Positions 46,878 through 58,498 of a stretch of DNA of 64,000 nt are shown here, piece after piece. A program made the position numbers and the translations under genes. The stretch covers positions 37,168,479 to 37,232,478 of the forward strand of contig JACGWO010000005.1 of NCBI GenBank assembly GCA_034509735.1, written 5' to 3'. Under the pieces are notes generated by a model. The model worked only from the letters and a program-made list of their open reading frames with translations. It had not been told where the DNA came from and searched no databases. The stretch is from Sesamum alatum (lineage: Eukaryota > Streptophyta > Magnoliopsida > Lamiales > Pedaliaceae). Position 1 is the stretch's first letter; every line of letters starts with the position of its first letter.

Positions 46878-47326
46878 TACATAACATTTACCAATGCACC
46901 AAGAAAATGAGAAATACCATCCTTTATAATGAAAAAATCATTTTTATTGATGGTAAATGAATATCCCTCCTTGTCAAGGATCGAGATAGATACAATGTTT
47001 TTAATCATGCTAGGTACATAGAAATAGTCGTTCAGTACAATCCTAACATGACTACTAATGGCTAACTCCATTGATCCTACGGCTTCCGCAGCAACGGCCT
47101 TGCCATCGCCTAGCCTCAGGATCATCTCATCCTTGGTTAACCTTCTGCTTTTTTGTAATGTCTGCAAATCATTGCAGATGTGAGCACCACACCCGATATC
47201 CAATACCCATGAAGCATAATTAGTTATCATGTTTACTTCAATAACAAACATATTTGGGTTGGAGAGGAGTTGTGGGCACTCCCTCTTCCAATGCCCCTTT
47301 CTTTGGCAATGCATGCTGAGAACCAC
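46878..47326 (-). pseudogene. Copia C zinc knuckle and aspartic protease
   Basis: The C-terminal nucleocapsid and protease part of the polyprotein. A degenerate zinc knuckle is present (HCQRKGHWKRECP; the first Cys region overlaps a frameshift). It is followed by the copia protease start WVLDIGCGAHICND, where the usual catalytic DSG/DTG is DIG, then LRLGDGKAVAAEAVGS and a FYVPSMIKNIVSIS segment. It ends at the solo LTR E insertion. The Ser/Thr to Ile change would be expected to impair the protease. Confidence 0.88.
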
Positions 47327-48094
47327 GGGCCTTCCCTTTTGCCTTTGCCTGGTCCACTGGGGGCAATAGGGGAGCCTGGAGCGCGAGCAGGGGCCGCAAC
47401 CGTCTTCCCCTTTTCCTTCTTCCTCTTCCAGCGTCCGGCCCTCTTGCCATTCGCCTTGGAGGTCAAAGCCTCTCCTATCAATACCGCCGGTGCCGACTTG
47501 TGGGTCATTGCCTCGTATTGGACCAACATGTTGATCAACTCATGAATAGACTTCTCAAGTCCGTTTATGTTGTAGTTTACAAACAAATGGGTCATAGGAC
47601 GGAGAAAGCAACTGGAGGATCACGTCAATGTACGTGTCATTGTTAAGCCCAACTTTAAGGTCCTCGAGTTTCTCTACTAGGGAGAGCATCTTAACCTCAT
47701 GACTTTGTACAGACGATCCTTCAGCAAGCTTGATGCCAAAGAATGCTTTTTTGGCGGCGTATCTAATATGCCTATCCAGAACCTCATCAACCTCGTTCAT
47801 GCAGAGCATTATGGCGGAGACGTTGTCCAGCCTCTCATATTGCTTTTGGATGTCGTTAGACATTGAAGCCAATATGATACTGCATACTTTCCGGTTGTCC
47901 TCATGCCATTTCTCGAACGTCAAACGTTCTTTTGGCGTGGACCCCTCCGGTAAGTCGCTCGACGGCGGCTCGTCCAAGACGTAGCCTTGGTTCTCGAAAC
48001 CGAGGACAATCCTCAGGTTTCTCAGCCTATCCGAGTAGTTCGTTCTGTTGAATTTATTAGTCTCAAGTACCATGGTTAATGGATTTTTAGACAT
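47233..48094 (-). pseudogene. Copia C gag, frameshifted
   Basis: Copia capsid-type (UBN2-like) gag. It starts at ATG 48094 with MSKNPLTMVLETNKFNRTNY and includes an RNLRIVLGFENQGYVLD segment and MSNDIQKQYERLDNVSAI. The first piece runs to 47555. The frame then shifts near 47585, continuing as NYNINGLEKSIHELINMLVQ with a Lys/Arg-rich linker (KANGKRAGRWKRKKEKGK), and shifts again near 47290 into the zinc knuckle. The opposite-strand frames here are shadows. Confidence 0.88.
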
Positions 48095-48260
48095 ATCTAC
48101 ATTAATAAAATGTAAAGCAGAAATTAACAGATGATGGTAATATTATGGTTCAAGTTGAAGACATGGTCTTTTAGTCTTTAACCCTCCCACTATTTATACG
48201 AAAGTCCACCACTCTCACCTATTCGTATGGTTCCGAGGGCTCCAAGCGAACCAAGTTACT
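48095..48260 (-). other. Copia C leader, gag-proximal part
   Basis: Untranslated leader between the hAT insertion and the gag ATG. It continues beyond the hAT element at about 52133. Confidence 0.6.
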
Positions 48261-48289
48261 CAGTGTTGGGCCCGACTCAAGGTGTACAG

Positions 48290-48520
48290 TGGGCCGGGTC
48301 AGCCCAGGACCGGCACGGACCAACCCGGAAAAACCCAGCCCAGGACCAGCCCATTATTATTTATGACCGGTCTTGGGGTGGTCCCGGGCCTTTAAATGGG
48401 CCCCAATTGGGTTCATTTTTAAAACCCAGGCCCAGCCCATGAACCAGCTCGTTTGAAGCCCGATCCAGGACCAACCCAGCCCAGGACCGACCCAGGACCA
48501 ACCCAGAACCGATTGGGTCT
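48290..48520. repeat. hAT left subterminal motif array
   Basis: GC-rich tandem-like CCCAGGACC(A/G)(A/G)CC motifs, more than six copies, mirrored by GGACCAGGACC- and GGCCCAGGACCGG-type motifs at about 51900-52090. hAT transposases bind repeated subterminal motifs, so these are candidate binding sites. Confidence 0.6.
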
Positions 48521-48636
48521 ATTTAAATTTTTTTTCTAGTTTGGGCTGAGCCCAAACTTAAACTTATTTTTAAAAAAAAATATAATAATAATGGGCTGGT
48601 CTGCACTGGCCCAGACCAGCCCATTTAATTGCAATT

Positions 48637-48705
48637 GCAAATTGCAAATTGTTTGCAATTTGCAACCAATACGTGGTTGCAAATTGCAAACAATTTGCAA
48701 TTTGC
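48637..48705. repeat. Perfect 32-bp hairpin with a 5-nt loop
   Basis: 48637-48668 and 48674-48705 are exact reverse complements around ATACG. The arms are themselves built of GCAAATTGCAAATTG-type repeats. It lies between the left subterminal array and the transposase promoter of the hAT element. Confidence 0.9.
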
Positions 48706-48861
48706 AGCCAACGTCACAACTCACAAATGTGACCGTTGGCTGAAATTTTAAAAAATTGGAGTATATACTCTTGTTTTCCTTTTTTTTTTTTTTGCCAAAA
48801 TATTGAGTAAATATTAAGCCAAAATTATGTTGTATTACCATTTTTATTTTTATTTTTTGCC

Positions 48862-48869
48862 TATAAATA
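48862..48869 (+). promoter_or_regulatory. TATA box of the hAT transposase gene
   Basis: TATAAATA in an AT-rich context about 220 bp upstream of the first ATG (49086). The position suits a transposase promoter with a 5' untranslated region; it is inferred by motif and position. Confidence 0.55.
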
Positions 48870-49085
48870 CAAAAAAAAAATTGTATTATTTTCACCAAAG
48901 TCTCTCTTTTCTATCAATTCTATAAAATTGTGAAATTAAATTATAATATTTCGAAGTCAATCTCGCCTATTGATTTTGAAGATCTCGTCAGTTGTTCGGT
49001 AACGTTGTTCCTTGATCTTGCATTTATTTAATTATTGTGTTTGTTATATTATTTGTTAAATTAATTGTTATATTATTTTTTAAAC

Positions 49086-51413
49086 ATGAGTAGATTTGGA
49101 CATCTAGGAAAAAATTCTTCTTCGTCTAATGTTAGTTCTACTCCTTCCCCTAACCCTTCTATTATGACTACTACAAAATCAAAACGTGTTTTTAACACTG
49201 AAGAAATAGAATATTTAAATAGACCACTGGAAACTTTTACAACATCACCTCAAACAATTGATGAAGAAATTGAATTAATTGATGAATTTGCACAACCACC
49301 ACCTCCTATTGAAAATGAAAAAATACAAAGCTCTATGAGTCGTAATCTTCCACCCCGTAGAAATAAAACTAGTAAAATTTGGCCTTTTTTTAAGCTAATA
49401 CCGGAACAAGAACGAGCCATATGTCATATTTGTAAAAAAACTTTTAAACATGCAAAAAATAGTGGTACCCGGAACTTTAACTAGACACATTACTTCTTGT
49501 TTTCCTGGTTGGGATAAAGCCGATGGACCCCCGGGTCCTTCGCAAACACATTTGCAAATAACCCCAAGTGGTTCTGTAAATAATTTTATTTATAAACACG
49601 AAAAAATGAGATTAGGACTTGCTAGATTAGTTGTCCAAACTGAACTTCCGTTTAAATATGCCGAAAATCCACATTTAGAAGATTTTATGCAATCAAATTG
49701 TCAACCACAGTTTAAACGTGTTTCACGTATTACATGCTATAGAGATGGATATAAACAATACGAAGAACAAATTATTGCTTTACGAACTTATTTTTCAACA
49801 TTAACTTCAAGAATTTCTTTAACATCAGATTTGTGGAGAGGTAGGGGTAACACCCATTATATTTGTGTTACGGCTCATTGGATTAATGAGGAGTTTTTTT
49901 CTTGAAAAAAGAATAATTGACTATACAATTATTAATCATCCACACACCGGTGCTCATGTTGCAGATGCTATTCTTGATTGTTTAAATTATTGGAATATCA
50001 ACGAAAAAATTTTATCGATTACTTTTGACAATGCAACTAATAATACAAAAGCTATTCAATATTTAAACCAATATTTAAAACCAATGTTTGGTGGAAAATT
50101 GCTTCATGTTAGATGTGTTTGTCATATATTACATCTTTGTGTAAAGGATGGTTTAGATGCTATAGATCCTAGCATAGAAAGAATTAGAGATTGTTTATCA
50201 AACATTATGTCCTCATCGGTAAGAACTCAAAAATATAGGAGATTGGTACATTTAGCAAAAATGACTTTTAAAGTTCCATATCTTGATGTTAAAACTAGGT
50301 GGAATTCAACATATAGAATGCTAAAAGAAGCATATCCATATGCAAAAATAATTACGCAATTATGCAATGATGAATTACGTGGTCCTAATGGAGAAAATTT
50401 TGTTAGTTTAAATGATTTTGACATTATAAATATAATTGCTCCATTATTAGAAGTTTTTTAGAGAAGTTAGTATTGTGATGTCCGGTATATATTACACTAC
50501 TTCGAATATAATGTTGCCCAATATGCTTCGAATTGTAAAATATTTTGATGAACATAGATATGATGATGTTGTAAGTAAAATTATCGCCAATATGGAAGAG
50601 AAGTGGCATAAATATTTTGAAAAAATTCCTAGTTTATGTACTTTAGCATGTATTTTTGATCCTAGATGCAAATTTGATGGTTGTGCGTATCTGGTAAGAA
50701 CTTATTATTCATGTCTTAAACATAATAGTGAAATAAGTATAGACCAAGAAATAAGTAATATAAAAACTTCATTAGAAATTTTGGTAGATAAATATTCTTC
50801 TAATTCTGCATTTAGTGCACATGAATCTCCTTCTAAATCTCAATCATCAAGTCGACCATTTGGAACTTTTTCTATTTTAAATGATTTAAAGAAAACTAAA
50901 ATAACAAATACACATAGATCCTCATATGAATTAACACATTATTTACAACTACCATTAGAAAATGATCACGAGGAATTTAATATTTTAGGATGGTGGAAGT
51001 CCGAACAAAGAAATTTTCCAATTCTTTCTTCTATTGCACGTGATGTACTAACGTCTCAAATGTCTTCAGTAGCTTCCGAAAGTGCTTTTAGTGCAGGTGA
51101 AAGGACGATCACAGATAAAAGAAGTCGATTAAGTCCAAAATCAATAAAATTTTGTGTTTTATGGAAAGATTGGTTAGATCAAGAGTGGAGGAAGAAACAA
51201 TTGGAACGTGAAGGGAACAAATACAAACCACCAACATTTAATGATGAGGATGATGACGATGAAGATGAAGAACCATTTCTACCTTCAACATTTCCCGATC
51301 CAGAGAGTGGTGGAGAAAACATCGATTTTGAAGGATTATATTATCCACGCGGACAATATCGGTATGGAGAAGGATCGTCAAATATATATGAGTGGAAAAT
51401 GATTCCCGAATAA
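49086..51413 (+). pseudogene. hAT transposase (BED finger, RICESLEEPER-like), three frameshifts
   Basis: Cut-and-paste transposase, nuclear. In order: a Ser/Thr-rich N-terminus, a BED zinc finger (AICHICKKTF, then GTLTRHITSC), the hAT core with SLTSDLWRGRG (first catalytic Asp) and ITFDNATNNTK (second Asp), and the C-terminal dimerisation domain (LGWWKSEQRNFPILSSIARD, ASESAFSAGERTITDKRS), ending in an acidic tail. About 775 codons if joined, near the family size. The frame moves at about 49465, 49895 (T run) and 50457 (T run), each by one step. Otherwise well preserved, so either a young pseudogene or a gene with sequencing indels. Confidence 0.88.
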
Positions 51414-51890
51414 TTTTTTGCAATATGTACTATATGTTCTTTAATATAATATATATATAGTTAATTTTCTATGTATTTATCCTTTTCAATTATACATGTA
51501 AATTTTTATATTCAATTTAATAAATGTGAGGTTTTATTTTGAACAATTACTTAAATTTATGGTTGTCTTATGAATAGATAAATAGTAAAATAAATTTAGC
51601 AAAAAATTATAATAAAAGTTATAACTAGAAAAAAATAAGTAAAAATGACAAAGAACTTAAATAAAAAATTGACTAAGAAATTTACAATGAGAAACTTAAA
51701 TAATAACAAGAAAAGAAACACTTAAAATAAACTTTAAAAAAAAATAAGGTGTATTAATGAATTATACGAAAAATATTGAAGTAGCACAATAAAAACATAA
51801 GTTTTAAAGTTTGAAAAGTTTAAAAAACCTAGTAATATCAACTTAAAAGAATGAAATAAAAATTATCATGAATTATTAAAAAAAAAAAAT
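51414..51890. other. hAT 3' untranslated and AT-rich region
   Basis: AT-rich, no frame. It separates the transposase stop from the right subterminal array. Confidence 0.5.
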
Positions 51891-52132
51891 AGCCCAATTG
51901 GGCTGGACCACTAACCCAGCCCGGTAGGCCCGGCCCAAGCCCGGACCAGGACCAGGTGGTCCTGGGTCACTGGGCTGGCCGGTCCCAAGTATTGGTAGTT
52001 GGACCGGCCCAGGACCGGCCCGGACCCAAGCGGGCCTGGGCCAAACCAGCCCATTTTTTTATTGGGTTAATGTGGTCCTGGGCTGAGTTGGCCCAGCTCG
52101 GCCCACTGTGCATCTTGAGGCCCGACCCATCA

Positions 52133-53737
52133 ACCAACTCGTGAGACAGGGAAACAACGAGTGCAGTCTCTTTGTTCACAATAATGGTGCAGCTTTCCCC
52201 TAGTCCAAGTATGCCACGACTCGTGAGACCACACTTGGGTAGTGGTAGCTTCCTCACCACATTGCTGTGGATGGAAGGCTCGATCAGATCAAAATACCAT
52301 TTTGATCCAAGTCCGTTCTGGGCCTAATATTTATTTTGGTCCAACCAAATGAGAGTTTAATGAATGACCGAGACCTCATCACATTAAGGTGTTTTATCAT
52401 GCATAAATATCTAATATTTAAAGCAATAAATAAATACGCCGCATGCAGAAAACATAGCATACCCCTGTTTAGGATGATCACAAGCCCAACCTATGCGACC
52501 CACTGAGCCCGCAGTGAGTCTGTTGTCTGTCTAGGATGGTCCTATATTATTACAAAATAATACACCCATTGTCATTCCAATGGTCCTTGTAATGCTCTTG
52601 TTTCACGCATTGATGCTCCACCTGGGTCTCCGACTCCATAAGCTTGTTAAAATAAAAATCTCACCAATTCTATCTACTATCATTACAATTGAAAGTAATA
52701 CATAGGAAATAAAAAACAAGCCTTAACATCATGAGGCTGAAATACGGTAGATGATAGTCCTAAAACAAGAGGCACGCAGGCCCCATCCAATAGAAATGTA
52801 AATAATCATACATTCATTCATACACAAGGTCTAGGGCTTTTGCGATCATCCCATGTTGATTCCATCAACGCACATAACACAATTATTCCAAATAATTATG
52901 CTTAAACCATGGATATTCCAAAAATATCAAGTGATGTCCAACATCACAAAACATAAATACATAAACAATATGCAAAAATTCAAATTTCAAATTCAATGGA
53001 CATTATAAATAATGCATCCAATTCATGTATTAATCCCAAATTAATTAAGCAAATTTGATCTAAGAAACAATCCAATTATTCCAAAATCAAATGTGCAAAA
53101 TTAATACATTTTCAGAATAATGTGCAGAAAAACAGAAAATCAAATTTTCCAAAAAAACATCGAAAAAGGCACTAAACGATCCAGCCGTTGTGCCTGCGCC
53201 AGCCGCGTGCAGACAGCCAGCCTGCGCATCTTGCGCGCCCGTGCCCTGTGCCGTGCTGGCCTCGCCGGCAGTGGTATGCCTGCGCACAACGCGGGCGCGC
53301 ACGGCCGCGATATGTGCCACGGCCCCTGCCAGCATGCATGTTGTCGGGGGCGCGCGGGCTCACGCCTATCGCGGCCGGCCCCTGCCAGCACGCACGCTGC
53401 CAGGCACGCCGGCCAGGCCTGCGCGCGGCTCACCCGACAGCGCACCTGCCAACCAGTGACCGGCCGGCAGGGGCGGCAGCCAACCGCTGCCGCTACTGTC
53501 CGTTTTTCCATAATTTTTCGACATTCTTTTCAGCAAAAATCAGCAGTAATAAATTGAAAATGAGCATGTAATTCTAGATCCAATCTCACAAAATTAGCAT
53601 GCTCAATGTCCATCAAATTTAAACAATTTAATCATCATAATTATTCATATATTCATGCAATCTAACATGCCATTAAAGCCATAAAAGCAAGTAGATCATG
53701 CCAAGCACATAGATCTATGCCCCTTACATCGAACTGG
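52133..53737 (-). other. Copia C leader, 5' part, with a GC-rich block
   Basis: Untranslated region between the primer-binding site and the hAT insertion. A strongly GC-rich block (about 53187-53500) contains GCGCGC-, GCCAGCA- and CCGGCCCCTGCC-type repeats. Open frames there overlap in several frames on both strands and show only Ala/Arg/Pro/Cys-rich composition, so no gene is called. Confidence 0.6.
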
Positions 53738-53749
53738 GCTCTGATACCA
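53738..53749 (-). other. Primer-binding site of copia C
   Basis: TGGTATCAGAGC on the minus strand, complementary to the 3' end of initiator tRNA-Met, two bases inside the 5' LTR end. It fixes element orientation. Confidence 0.88.
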
Positions 53750-53751
53750 CT

Positions 53752-56700
53752 TGAAGGACAAACGGATCCGCCCGGGAGCGCAAGCAGAAGCGAGAAAGGC
53801 GAGATAGATATGTAAATTTAAAATCATTTAAATAAACATGATCCCAAGGGGTGTACCCTTGGGTGCTCAACCGGTCGTTCGATGTAGGATGTATTAATAT
53901 TTAAACATATATATATATATATATAAAACACATACGACATAGATAAAATATAAATATACTAAAGCGTAATAAACCGTTACCTTTGTAGATTTCACGTGTG
54001 CTCGGCTACTTACGTTGTTCCTTCTCCAGAATGTTCACAAAATGCAAACGTATGGATTCTCCAAAGGTGATCTACACCACACCGGAAGAAACTCACGTTC
54101 TCCTTGCTAGAAGAAAACAGGTTTATGAAGGAATCAATTTAAGAGAATAAACACTATGAATTAGTATTATCTTAAACCTACTTTGTTCTTCCTTTTGATT
54201 CAAAATCAAGTGAAGACACAAGTGAGAGAGGAACAGAGTGGCCGAGATGTATGAGGGAAAGAGAGGCCGAATTTTTGTCTTCACTTTTCCTAGAAAAGAT
54301 GAATAATGATTCTAATACACAAGGTGTTGTATATACTCATATATATACATAATTAATGTGATTATTGGAATGTGTCTAGTTTCATCCATGGATGTCTAGA
54401 TACATCCCAATCAATCACCATTAATTCTTCAATCAAACCTACCAACTTTTAAGGTATGATCAAATCATACCAAAAGGGAAAGGCTTGATTGGAGTTGATT
54501 TGTCTATTACCAAAAAAGACAAGTCAACCGCCACCTTGCATGGAACATGGCTGAATTTTGCTTCCTCCAAGGGAGCATTTTCAGCCATGCTCAATATGAG
54601 AAGAAGTCCAACTTCTTCCTATTCCAAAATAGGAATTATTTCTCCTCTCGGGTTAAAATTTAATGGACCGGGTTTTATCGTAATTCAATTACGATGAACC
54701 TAAAATTAAATCGAACTTAATGTGCATTTAAATTATTCCCGTTGGTCTTTTAATCCAATCAAAAGATCCAACATCTCGACTTTCCATATTCAATCGATAA
54801 ATCCAATTTACTGATTAAACAATGGCCCGATACAATATCGGCCCGTCCATCCAATGGACTATCCCTTAAGTAATCCAATTACTTATTTATCCTTCGAGAT
54901 TGACTCCAAGTCAATCTCTCAACCTTCTCGGTGATTTGTGTGTGACCCTTTAGGTTCACCCTCAGCTAGACTTGGGCCCGTGTCCCACAATTGCCCGTTA
55001 CCATGGGTGGCCGTCTAGTAACGGCCCATGGCACTAGAGACTAGGTGAATGTTGGCGTGAACATTTAGGCGCCGATTCCATATGGGTACGGTCCTTCCGT
55101 CTACCGTCTCCCGACCTCAGTCTAGGGTATGGAATTGGGCGTCGGTTCCCATCTTTGACTAGGCATCTATGCTCAATACTCGAGACCACGCATGCTTCAT
55201 TGCGTCGATACAGGAAACCATTCCCTGTTCGACCAACCACTGTGGCCACAGCTTCAAATAGCATGAACGTGTCTTCGAGTGCATAAGAGATATCTCTGTC
55301 ACATACTGACAGGATACGGATCCTCTTCTTGGAACGCACCATCCTCGCGACACATTCCGACTGCACTGGACAAGGCTTATAATGATCATCTTACAGAATG
55401 ATCACCTCTCGCCAGATCCAAGATACAACTGTCCGGTGTACGTGATTGCCATGGTTCCTCAAGTCTGAGGACTACTCCCGTACTATCGGAACCGGGAAAA
55501 TCCAATCATACCGACCAAGCCTCCATGGCTTCCATATGATGATCCCCGCGAGTCAGTCCAGTCGGCTCGACCCTAGTCGACCAACCCATCAGGATTGTGT
55601 AGGCGTCCCACGCCTGTCGCCGATGAAACACAACACTTATCCAATGAACACGACTCTTGATGCAAGTCTCAATAGGACTCTCGATGCCCTGTCTCGAGGT
55701 CCTCGACTTGGAACGTTTGAGACCCAACTCTTAATCAGTTGGTTTCATGACCACCATCCAATGCGTAGCCCAACTACATGAGTTGTTAACCGTGGTCTGT
55801 GGGATTTGTTGCGATATAAGTAAAACACCATTTTAACATATGTGAAATAAGCGCAACAAAGTGAAAGATTATGGATCGTCCCGGGAAAATAGCGCGAATG
55901 CGGAAGCGCAGTATAAATTAAAATACGAAAATTAAACATGCTTTAATTAAAATTAAAGAAACTCATTCAAAGGGTGTACCCTTGAAGTTTCCCGGGCGTT
56001 CGGTGTATCTCATGAATTAAATAACATAAACAAATCATGGAGGCCATAGGATTTGAAAAATAAAAGGGACGAAAATAATAAATCGGAACCTACCGATTGT
56101 CGTTTTCGTCTTCTAACTGCTAGTCGCGTTGTTCCCCGATTTGCTCCAAGTATCGCGTTTGAGACTCTCCAAATAGTAACATGCAATCCACCCACGTATC
56201 TTGCACGTCGTGCTAGCGAACGAACAAGTAATATTTTTGAGAGGATGAATTAACAACACGTTATTGATTAACGGTATTAATTCTCCTTAGATCTAATGTT
56301 CCAAGAACAAAAGAATCAAGAAGTATTTTCTTGTTATGTGAGAGAGAGAGAGAGAGCCGGACGAGTAGGGGAGAGAGGGAGCTGAGTGTTTGTGTGTGTT
56401 GTGTGTGTGTTGGAGTTTCATCACTTCACAAATAGTGAAAGACTAGGACTATATATAGAGGAGGAGTTTAATCCTCTTTAAACTCCAACTCTAAAGAGGT
56501 CTATTTTGACTAGGATTTTGACCTAGTCAAAGTCCTAGTCAAAGTAGTATTTGACCTAGTCAAATTAATCCTAGCCATCCATCTCTCCCTTTCAATCTCA
56601 ACCATTAATTTAATTTAATGGAATATTTAAATCCTATTAAATATTCCAAAGGCCAAATAAATAAATATATTAAATGATAAATATTTATTCAAGGCCTATT

Positions 56701-57986
56701 AAATTAATCCTCTAATAAATCTAATTTATTAGATTAATTCCTTTTATCAAATAATAGGAATTAATTCTCCAAAAAAATAAAGGACCCGATTAAATCCAAT
56801 TTAATCATTCCTTTTGTCCAATATTTAATTCTAAATTAAATAATTGATGTGTGTGGATTGTGTGTGACTCTTTAGGTTCACCTTTCAGCTAGACTTGGTC
56901 GGATTCCTAGAATCAGTCCGTTACCATGGGTGGCCATCTAGCAACGGTCCATGGCACCAGAGATTAGGTGAAATTTCGGGGATGAACATTTAGGCTCTAA
57001 CAGTACACTTGTCCTTCTGTCTACGGTCTCACCACTTAGGGTCTAGGGCACGGAAAATGCAGGTACCCATTTTGGACTTAAGTGTCGGTCTGTCCTTACT
57101 AAACGCCGCAAGGGAAACCTTCCCTTCTGTTCAGTTACTGTGGCCACAGATTTTAGGGACAAGACACAGAGCATACGTGAGACTCAACTGTCAATGCCTT
57201 TTGACAGGAGACAGATCCTTTCTTGGAAACTACTGTCACTCTGTACACCAGAGCTGCACTAGACATGGTTTATGACTACTCAAGTGCTTCTTGGCAATCT
57301 CTCACCATATCTAAGATACAGACCTAATATACAGGTAAACTCAGCAGTTCCTCAAGTCAAAGGACTTGGCCTGTACCGTTGGAACCGAAAATACACGTCA
57401 TACCTTGCTGACCCTACTCAAGGTCCTCTGTAAGACGGTTCTCGCGAGTCACCTCAGTCAGCTGCTCCCTAGCAGGCTAACCCACTAACACTGCTTAGAC
57501 GACCTTCGTCACCCGTCGATGAAATATGACAGTAGATGCTTAGTGCAAGTCTCAAGGGGAATCTCAGTACCCATTTTCGAGATTCCTTGACTTGGAGATT
57601 TTCGAACTGATTCGGCGGGACTGATTTCATGGACCTACCTCCAAGCGTAGTCCCAGTCCCCGAAATAGGTTTTCAGTCCGTGGGCTTTGTTTGCGTAGTG
57701 AACAGATAGATATAAAGCAGTAAAGTGAATGCAAACAAAGTAATGCCAAAATGAATTTCACTTCTTTATTCATTAATAGTTTATCAAAACACTGAAATTG
57801 TATAGACATAGGTTACATTTTGCCCGCCAAGATTGGCTATATGGTCACCTATTCTAACGCAAAGTAAACACCAATAGTGACGAACACTCATTTTATTCAT
57901 CACATAATAATATTATATTTACATCAAGTTGTCAAATAGTTTACAAATCGCCAAACCTATTGACTTTCTGGTCACCTATTCTAACA
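53752..57986 (-). mobile_element. Copia C, 5' LTR, split by solo LTR D
   Basis: Segments 53752-55861 and 57865-57986 together equal the 3' LTR. It begins TGAAGGACAA and ends CCTATTCTAACA on the plus strand. It has a longer TA run near 53908 than the partner. The chance frames 54485-54697 and 55034-55366 repeat those of the 3' LTR. Confidence 0.9.
55862..57859 (-). mobile_element. Solo LTR D inside the copia C 5' LTR (1998 bp)
   Basis: Starts TGAAAGATTATGG and ends CACCTATTCTAACG, flanked by CAAAG (55857-55861 and 57860-57864). It is a relative of copia C: both share GTGGCC(A/G)TCTAG-type stretches and the end TGGTCACCTATTCTAAC, but most of the sequence differs. A TATA-like CTATATATAG lies at about 56449-56458. 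GA (56341-56356) and TG (56388-56411) microsatellites lie in its transcribed part. No internal region is present. Confidence 0.85.
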
Positions 57987-57991
57987 CGAAG

Positions 57992-58498
57992 CTAGCGGAG
58001 TAGGTGCGTTATGTTCTCTTTTTGTCTTGTTTATTTGTTTTTCTTTTTCTGAAAATTCGTCCTTTTTTTTAGGATGAGAAAGAACATACATCCCACTTCA
58101 GGTGTATGAAAAGTTCGACTAGGCGGGGTTTAAACAACGAAATGACTTTCACAGAATACACTACGAGTTAACATAAGCCAAGACAACTCAATCCCCTTTT
58201 CGGAACGATTCAAAGTGTGTGGTGTTAGAACCCAATTACTTAATAACGTAGTTATGCATGCTTAGATCCTATGACCTCCTACTTAGTATTTCTTTGTCCA
58301 AATAAGCCACATGCATCGTCGAAGGGTCATACATTCCACAACATGAATTTTGCACAAAAGCAGCACATAAAAAGAAACAAAATGCAATAGACACCTATAA
58401 CGCATAGCAAAAACCCGAAATTTCAGCAATTCCCCAAACTTAGACATAGCAGTGTCCTTAATGCATAAAAAGAGAGGTGGGGGAGAGGACGTACCGAA
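57992..58498 (-). mobile_element. Ty3 B non-coding internal region, right part
   Basis: Follows the coding tail of Ty3 B and is cut at 57991 by copia C. It contains a second CCCCAAACTTAGACA-type segment (about 58430) similar to the sequence at the true polypurine tract near 40520. No RT or integrase motif on either strand. Confidence 0.65.

Larger units (their letters stand above)
48262..52132 (+). mobile_element. hAT transposon inserted in the copia C leader
   Basis: A DNA transposon with a hAT transposase gene (49086-51413). The outer sequences are inverted relatives: left TGGGCCCGACTCAAGGTGTA then CAGTGGGCCGGG (48287), right CGGCCCACTG (ends 52108) then TGCATCTTGAGGCCCGACCC. The subterminal regions on both sides are arrays of CCCAGGACC-type motifs. 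An 8-bp target duplication could not be fixed, so the outer limits are approximate. Copia leader sequence on both sides shows that it inserted after copia C. Confidence 0.78.
41096..57986 (-). mobile_element. Copia C, full span including nested insertions
   Basis: Flanked by CGAAG (41091-41095 and 57987-57991). The 3' LTR is 41096-43322 and the 5' LTR is 53752-57986, interrupted by solo LTR D. It carries an initiator-tRNA-Met type primer-binding site, gag, protease, integrase, reverse transcriptase, RNase H and a polypurine tract in copia order on the minus strand. It contains three later insertions: a hAT element in the leader, solo LTR E within pol and solo LTR D. Stops and frameshifts make it non-autonomous. 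Confidence 0.92.

Noticed and set aside
47270..47984. Plus-strand frames opposite copia C gag
   Set aside because: Antisense shadows of the gag reading on the minus strand.
48253..52140. An 8-bp target duplication for the hAT element
   Set aside because: Several candidate flanks were compared (for CAGTGGGCC and for the outer TGGGCCCGA ends) and none matched as a direct repeat.
53087..53571. Overlapping long frames on both strands (up to 145 codons)
   Set aside because: They lie in the GC-rich leader of copia C. Five or more frames are open at once with Ala/Arg/Pro/Cys-rich products, which is what GC-rich sequence gives by chance.
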